From Bacteroidia bacterium (GTDB taxonomy: Bacteria; Bacteroidota; Bacteroidia; Chitinophagales; Chitinophagaceae), in contig JAUICZ010000003.1 in NCBI GenBank assembly GCA_030429205.1, positions 124,001 through 188,000 on the forward strand: a stretch of DNA of 64,000 bases, given 5' to 3'. Positions 61,519-64,000 of the stretch are shown here, one piece after another. Both the position numbers and the translations under genes were made by a program. Numbering within the stretch: position 1 is the stretch's first letter; every line of letters begins with the position of its first letter. The notes under the pieces were generated by a model. The model did no database searches, was not told where the DNA came from, and saw only the letters and a program-made list of their open reading frames with translations.

Positions 61519-62106
61519 TTAAGAAGTGGACTTTGACATTTTTGCCCTGATGCGGCTGAGCTGTATGGGCGTTATGCCGAGGTAAGATGCGATATGGTAT
61601 TGCGGTATTTGCTGCTCCAGGCCGGGGAACTTTTTACGGAACAGGTCGTAATTGGTTTGCGCATCGTTGGTCACCATTTGTATCTCCTGCTGCTCTTTAT
61701 GTATCCACAACTGCTCCAGTATTTTGGTGTACAGTTTTCTCAGGCTCTCATGTTGGTCGGCCAGTGCTAAGAATTGCGCAAAGTTGAAGGTCATCAGTTC
61801 TGCATCCGTCAATGCCTGAAAGCTAATGGCGCAGGGCTGCCCAGTAACCAATGCCGTAATGGGTGTGGGCGACATACCGGGGATGAAAAAGTTCTTGTTG
61901 TACTCCACCCCGTCTTGCTTGGTATAAAATACGCGCAACACACCGCTTAATAGCATACTACCGTTGTGCGGACGGTCGCCCTCACGGTACAAAAACTCGT
62001 TGCGCTTTAAACTCTTGTGTACAAACAAATCCGACAAAGCTGTCCATGCCTCATCATCCATAGGTGCAAACTGCGATAGTGCCGTGCGTACTTGTGCTAA
62101 TGCCAC
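61519..62106 (-). CDS. Crp/Fnr-family transcriptional regulator
   Basis: A cyclic-nucleotide-binding-like domain (~20-120: 'LFVHKSLKRNEFLYREGDRPHNGSMLLSGVLRVFYTKQDGVEYNKNFF') followed by a C-terminal HTH-like end ('YHIASYLGITPIQLSRIRAKMSKS'). Family members of this Bacteroidota type often sense small molecules or none. The frame opens at 62175, but its first ~23 residues come from the REP-like repeat at 62138-62169, so I take the GTG at 62106 ('VALAQVRTALSQF') as the likely start, giving 195 residues. It probably controls the downstream membrane protein and SDR genes. Confidence 0.85.
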   Translation of the reverse strand: MALAQVRTALSQFAPMDDEAWTALSDLFVHKSLKRNEFLYREGDRPHNGSMLLSGVLRVFYTKQDGVEYNKNFFIPGMSPTPITALVTGQPCAISFQALTDAELMTFNFAQFLALADQHESLRKLYTKILEQLWIHKEQQEIQMVTNDAQTNYDLFRKKFPGLEQQIPQYHIASYLGITPIQLSRIRAKMSKSTS

Positions 62107-62137
62107 ATTTAAAAATAGTGATTTTGGGGAGAAGGGT

Positions 62138-62169
62138 GTGCGAGTGTGCGAAAACTCGCACGCCGCACA
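62138..62169. repeat. REP-like hairpin repeat, left arm
   Basis: A palindromic unit with core gtgcga-aaac-tcgcac. Its reverse complement matches 63229..63259 except for one substitution and one indel. It sits between the Crp-like gene and the unknown ORF at 62192..63172. Confidence 0.75.
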
Positions 62170-62190
62170 TTTCATTCAATAAATGAAATG
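62168..62190. repeat. Inverted repeat at the end of the unknown ORF
   Basis: A 9-bp perfect stem catttcatt/aatgaaatg with a 5-nt loop, immediately after the stop of the ORF at 62192. No T tract follows on the minus strand, so termination is uncertain. Confidence 0.5.
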
Positions 62191-62191
62191 A

Positions 62192-63172
62192 TTAAACTTC
62201 AGCAAATAAATTAAAATTAATCCTCTGACTGGGAGAGAGGTTTTGAACATTCTCACTCCAATATTTTTTAAATTGTTTTAGATTCTTAGAAGAAATCTTC
62301 TCATATACATCTGGAGATAGACACCACGTTTCAATTCTCGCAGCGATTAAATCAGTTAGCATATATTGCAATTGAAGTGCAGATAAATCATTCCAAGATT
62401 TTGCATAATCTACAATCCAGGTATCGTTATATTTTTTATGATAACCAATAACTATATGTATTGATGATTTATCAGGTATTATATTAATTAATACATTGTT
62501 TAACGGCTCTAATTGCGTAGCTTTTGCAGATGTAATAATATCAACGGGGCTAAATATTGCCGATGCACATATACCTATATATGGGTATTTATAATAGAAA
62601 AAAGTAAAGTTCTGAACCTTATCCCCTCCAATTTCATTTTCCATTAATCTTTTATAACGAAGCATATCAGATATACCTTGCTTAAATCCACTTATTTGCT
62701 GAAGTAATATAGCAGTATAATGCATTGGAGAGAGAATATTCATTCTAGGCGAATCGAGTAACCTTTCATATATCCGTACATTTCTTTGTTTTTTTCTTAT
62801 TTCAGAACATAATCCACGATAAGAAAAAAGCAATTGAGATTTATAATCATTATAGTCTATTTTATCTTTTTCAATACTTGAGAATAAATCGGTATCGTGA
62901 GTAGAACAAAATAATGGATAAGTCATTGCATTATTTATACCTGTCTTTTTGAATTCAATTTTATCTTCATCTACTTTAGTAAAATCTGGATAGTACATTG
63001 TTACCACATGTTTCTTTACAGCAATGCTACTTAAAACACCATTTTTTTGAAGCAAATGTGATTTAATCGAGTTTGCATTACATTCTTTAAACAAACACTT
63101 GTACGGTTCTTTAAATGCTTTTTTTCTAGCGTGTAGAAAAAGCTCATCGATTAATTGAAGGTTAGTTACCAT
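62192..63172 (-). CDS. Hypothetical protein with zinc-finger-like N-terminus
   Basis: A 326-residue protein of unknown function. Near the N-terminus 'KCLFKECNANSIKSHLLQKNGVL' has C-x4-C followed by an S-H pair, a layout like the Cys/His clusters at the start of some nuclease and phage-defence proteins (e.g. HNH-like 'C...C...SH'), but no catalytic residue can be assigned. The rest is helical and rich in Lys, Tyr and Ile, with no membrane segment. The DNA is markedly more AT-rich than neighbouring housekeeping genes and is enclosed by inverted hairpin repeats. It looks like an accessory gene. Confidence 0.6.
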   Translation of the reverse strand: MVTNLQLIDELFLHARKKAFKEPYKCLFKECNANSIKSHLLQKNGVLSSIAVKKHVVTMYYPDFTKVDEDKIEFKKTGINNAMTYPLFCSTHDTDLFSSIEKDKIDYNDYKSQLLFSYRGLCSEIRKKQRNVRIYERLLDSPRMNILSPMHYTAILLQQISGFKQGISDMLRYKRLMENEIGGDKVQNFTFFYYKYPYIGICASAIFSPVDIITSAKATQLEPLNNVLINIIPDKSSIHIVIGYHKKYNDTWIVDYAKSWNDLSALQLQYMLTDLIAARIETWCLSPDVYEKISSKNLKQFKKYWSENVQNLSPSQRINFNLFAEV

Positions 63173-63228
63173 TTCCCAATATTATAAAATTCAATACTGA
63201 AGTCAAGGGTAAAAACACCCATTCTCAC

Positions 63229-63259
63229 TGTGCGCCGTGCGAGTTTTCGCACACCGCAC
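63229..63259. repeat. REP-like hairpin repeat, right arm
   Basis: Core gtgcga-gttt-tcgcac, inverted relative to 62138..62169. Together they enclose about 1.1 kb that holds one ORF. Confidence 0.75.
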
Positions 63260-63285
63260 AGTTTCGCACTCTTTTCTAAACATAT

Positions 63286-63312
63286 GTCATGCTGAACTTG
63301 ATTCAGCATGAC
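63286..63312. repeat. 11-bp stem REP-like palindrome, copy A
   Basis: Perfect inverted repeat gtcatgctgaa/ttcagcatgac with loop 'cttga'. It begins a repeated unit that continues into gaggttgc...cgcaatga. Copy B is at 63582..63602. Confidence 0.8.
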
Positions 63313-63324
63313 AGGTGTTGTTGT

Positions 63325-63553
63325 GAGGTTGCTTCATCCTTACAGTCTTCGCAATGACCGTGGATAACTACCACCCCGCCCTTTGGGCACCTCCCGCTGT
63401 AGCAGGACAAGCTCTCCTAAAACAGGAGGGAAGTTAAAAAAGCCCGGCAGTGCTGAAGCCCTGTAGCCTATCAAGGTCGCAACCGCTAATCAGGAAGCTT
63501 TGATTAGCGGGGTCTTTTCTTTCGTTCTTTCTTTGGACAAGCAAAGAAAGGAC
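63325..63553 (+). repeat. Composite intergenic repeat, copy 2
   Basis: Same module order as 60167..60317: gaggttgc...cgcaatgac (63325-63358), agcccggcag (63441-63450), hairpin ccgctaatca/tgattagcgg (63483-63510), T-rich stretch, and a ctttctttg/caaagaaag hairpin with a 6-nt loop (63527-63550). It carries ~80 extra bases between the first two modules. Confidence 0.7.
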
Positions 63554-63581
63554 AACAATAAACAAATACTCATTACGCTAG

Positions 63582-63651
63582 ATGCTGAATCAAGTTCAGC
63601 ATGACAGGTGTTGTTGTGAGGTTGCTTCATCCATACAGGCTTCGCAATGAT
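63582..63651. repeat. REP-like unit, copy B
   Basis: Palindrome atgctgaa/ttcagcat with loop 'tcaag' (63582-63602), then gaggttgc...cgcaatga (63618-63650). The sequence from 'ttcagcatgacagg' onward is nearly identical to copy A (63302 onward). Confidence 0.75.
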
Positions 63652-64000
63652 GAGAAAAAACCCTCTCTTATACTTAAGTACAAAACATTACCTTTACTAC
63701 AGTTAAAATATTGTAAGCGTAATTGCTTTCTGTCTTGAGGAGAAACCTAGGAAATTTCAAAGCGTACAAGACGAAGTAAGAACGCTCACGCTAAGGCGTG
63801 GGCTCTCTTATTCGTGCGCGGGCCTCCTAGGGCCTCTCCTCGGTAAGTTGAGTTCCACGCCCGTTTTTTTACGGTCGGTGCTCAGGTATCCTAAATAAGC
63901 CTATCAATTATTTATCGTGATACTAAACCGTAACTGTATGAATACTTTCACCACCCGCTTTGCGGGGTTCCCGCACGATGCGTCCGAGCTGTCGGCGTAC
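63652..64000. other. Right-edge region without a confident gene
   Basis: Besides the candidate RNA, the last ~60 bases become GC-rich. They are open on the plus strand from an ATG at 63938 and also on the minus strand in one frame, and hold a small hairpin (cccgc-ttt-gcggg, 63954-63966). Too little is visible to call a gene. Confidence 0.35.
63737..63841. ncRNA. Candidate structured RNA of unknown class
   Basis: A nested set of helices covers ~105 nt. Outer: gaggag (63737-63742) pairs with ctcctc (63836-63841), and cctagg (63746-63751) with cctagg (63826-63831). Inner: acgaa/ttcgt (63771-63775, 63811-63815), taaga/tctta (63777-63781, 63806-63810) and gctcacgc/gcgtgggc (63784-63791, 63796-63803) with a 'taag' tetraloop. 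Seven Ts follow at 63864-63870. The strand is not certain; the T run favours plus. I cannot match it to a known riboswitch, RNase P, SRP or tmRNA. Confidence 0.5.

Noticed and set aside
63225-63660. CRISPR array
   Set aside because: The repeats are palindromic, few and irregularly spaced, with no uniform spacers and no cas genes in the window.
63737-63841. Retron msr-msd or IS-associated guide RNA
   Set aside because: The nested helices would allow it, but no reverse transcriptase, IscB/TnpB or IS110 recombinase is visible in the window, so the class cannot be assigned.
63938-64000. Start of a new gene at the right edge
   Set aside because: 21 codons are open on the plus strand, but the minus strand is also open, and nothing in the short peptide is recognisable.

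Overview
The window looks like chromosomal DNA of a member of the Bacteroidota, probably of the order Chitinophagales. The order is an inference; the phylum is well supported. It carries three secreted proteins with C-terminal type IX secretion (Por) sorting domains, a SusC/TonB-like receptor of the outer-membrane beta-barrel type, many lipoproteins, Bacteroidota-typical families (DUF2911, DUF2851, DUF4199, DUF4397, large PIG-L deacetylase) and start sites preceded by the phylum's TAnnTTTG promoter box rather than by Shine-Dalgarno sequences. Genes are compact and AT-rich, with many 1-4 nt start/stop overlaps. No tRNA, rRNA, CRISPR array or transposase gene was seen.

Layout. 1-3.5 kb: end of an unknown gene, two CsbD-like stress proteins, a DUF985 cupin, a lipoprotein, a LOG-family hydrolase and a DUF47 phosphate-regulator homologue. 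3.7-11.4 kb: fatty-acid desaturase, secreted M28 peptidase, TonB-type receptor, AHSA1 protein, and an S41 peptidase lipoprotein coupled to an outer-membrane protein. 11.4-16.1 kb: lipA, an unknown envelope protein, OsmC, DUF2851, pyrF and a thiamine-binding protein. 16.2-21.9 kb: one-direction cluster of DUF2911, PIG-L deacetylase, lipoprotein, a 35-residue membrane microprotein and a sodium:solute symporter. 21.9-29.5 kb: CbpM/CbpA chaperone pair, serine hydrolase, K+ channel, VOC protein, DUF4199, membrane-tethered LuxR-type regulator, LytS-type sensor kinase and a zinc-ribbon protein. 29.6-46.4 kb: a frameshifted low-molecular-weight phosphatase, two complete uvrA genes 11 kb apart, Ca2+/Na+ exchanger, paired lipoproteins, a dual ABC ATPase coupled to AMP nucleosidase, an HsdR-N domain protein, a C-terminal processing protease, N-acetylglucosamine kinase, an OmpA-like protein and a polyprenyl synthase.

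46.4-64 kb is more accessory. It holds an AT-rich single-gene ATPase with a C-terminal TOPRIM/DUF4435-like region (defence-like), a repeat-rich PKD protein for type IX secretion, a membrane pyrophosphatase divergent from an ECF sigma/anti-sigma pair, small envelope proteins, two DUF4168 paralogues, DUF983, a DUF4397 secreted protein, DUF72, and a Crp-like regulator, small membrane protein and SDR enzyme in a row. Next comes an AT-rich unknown ORF set between inverted REP-like hairpins. The last 0.8 kb is non-coding, dense in palindromic repeats, and ends with a candidate structured RNA.

The best leads are the ATPase-TOPRIM fusion, the microprotein translationally coupled to the symporter, the edge RNA, the hairpin-flanked ORF, a composite intergenic repeat whose hairpins keep their shape while their sequence changes, and the phosphatase frameshift.
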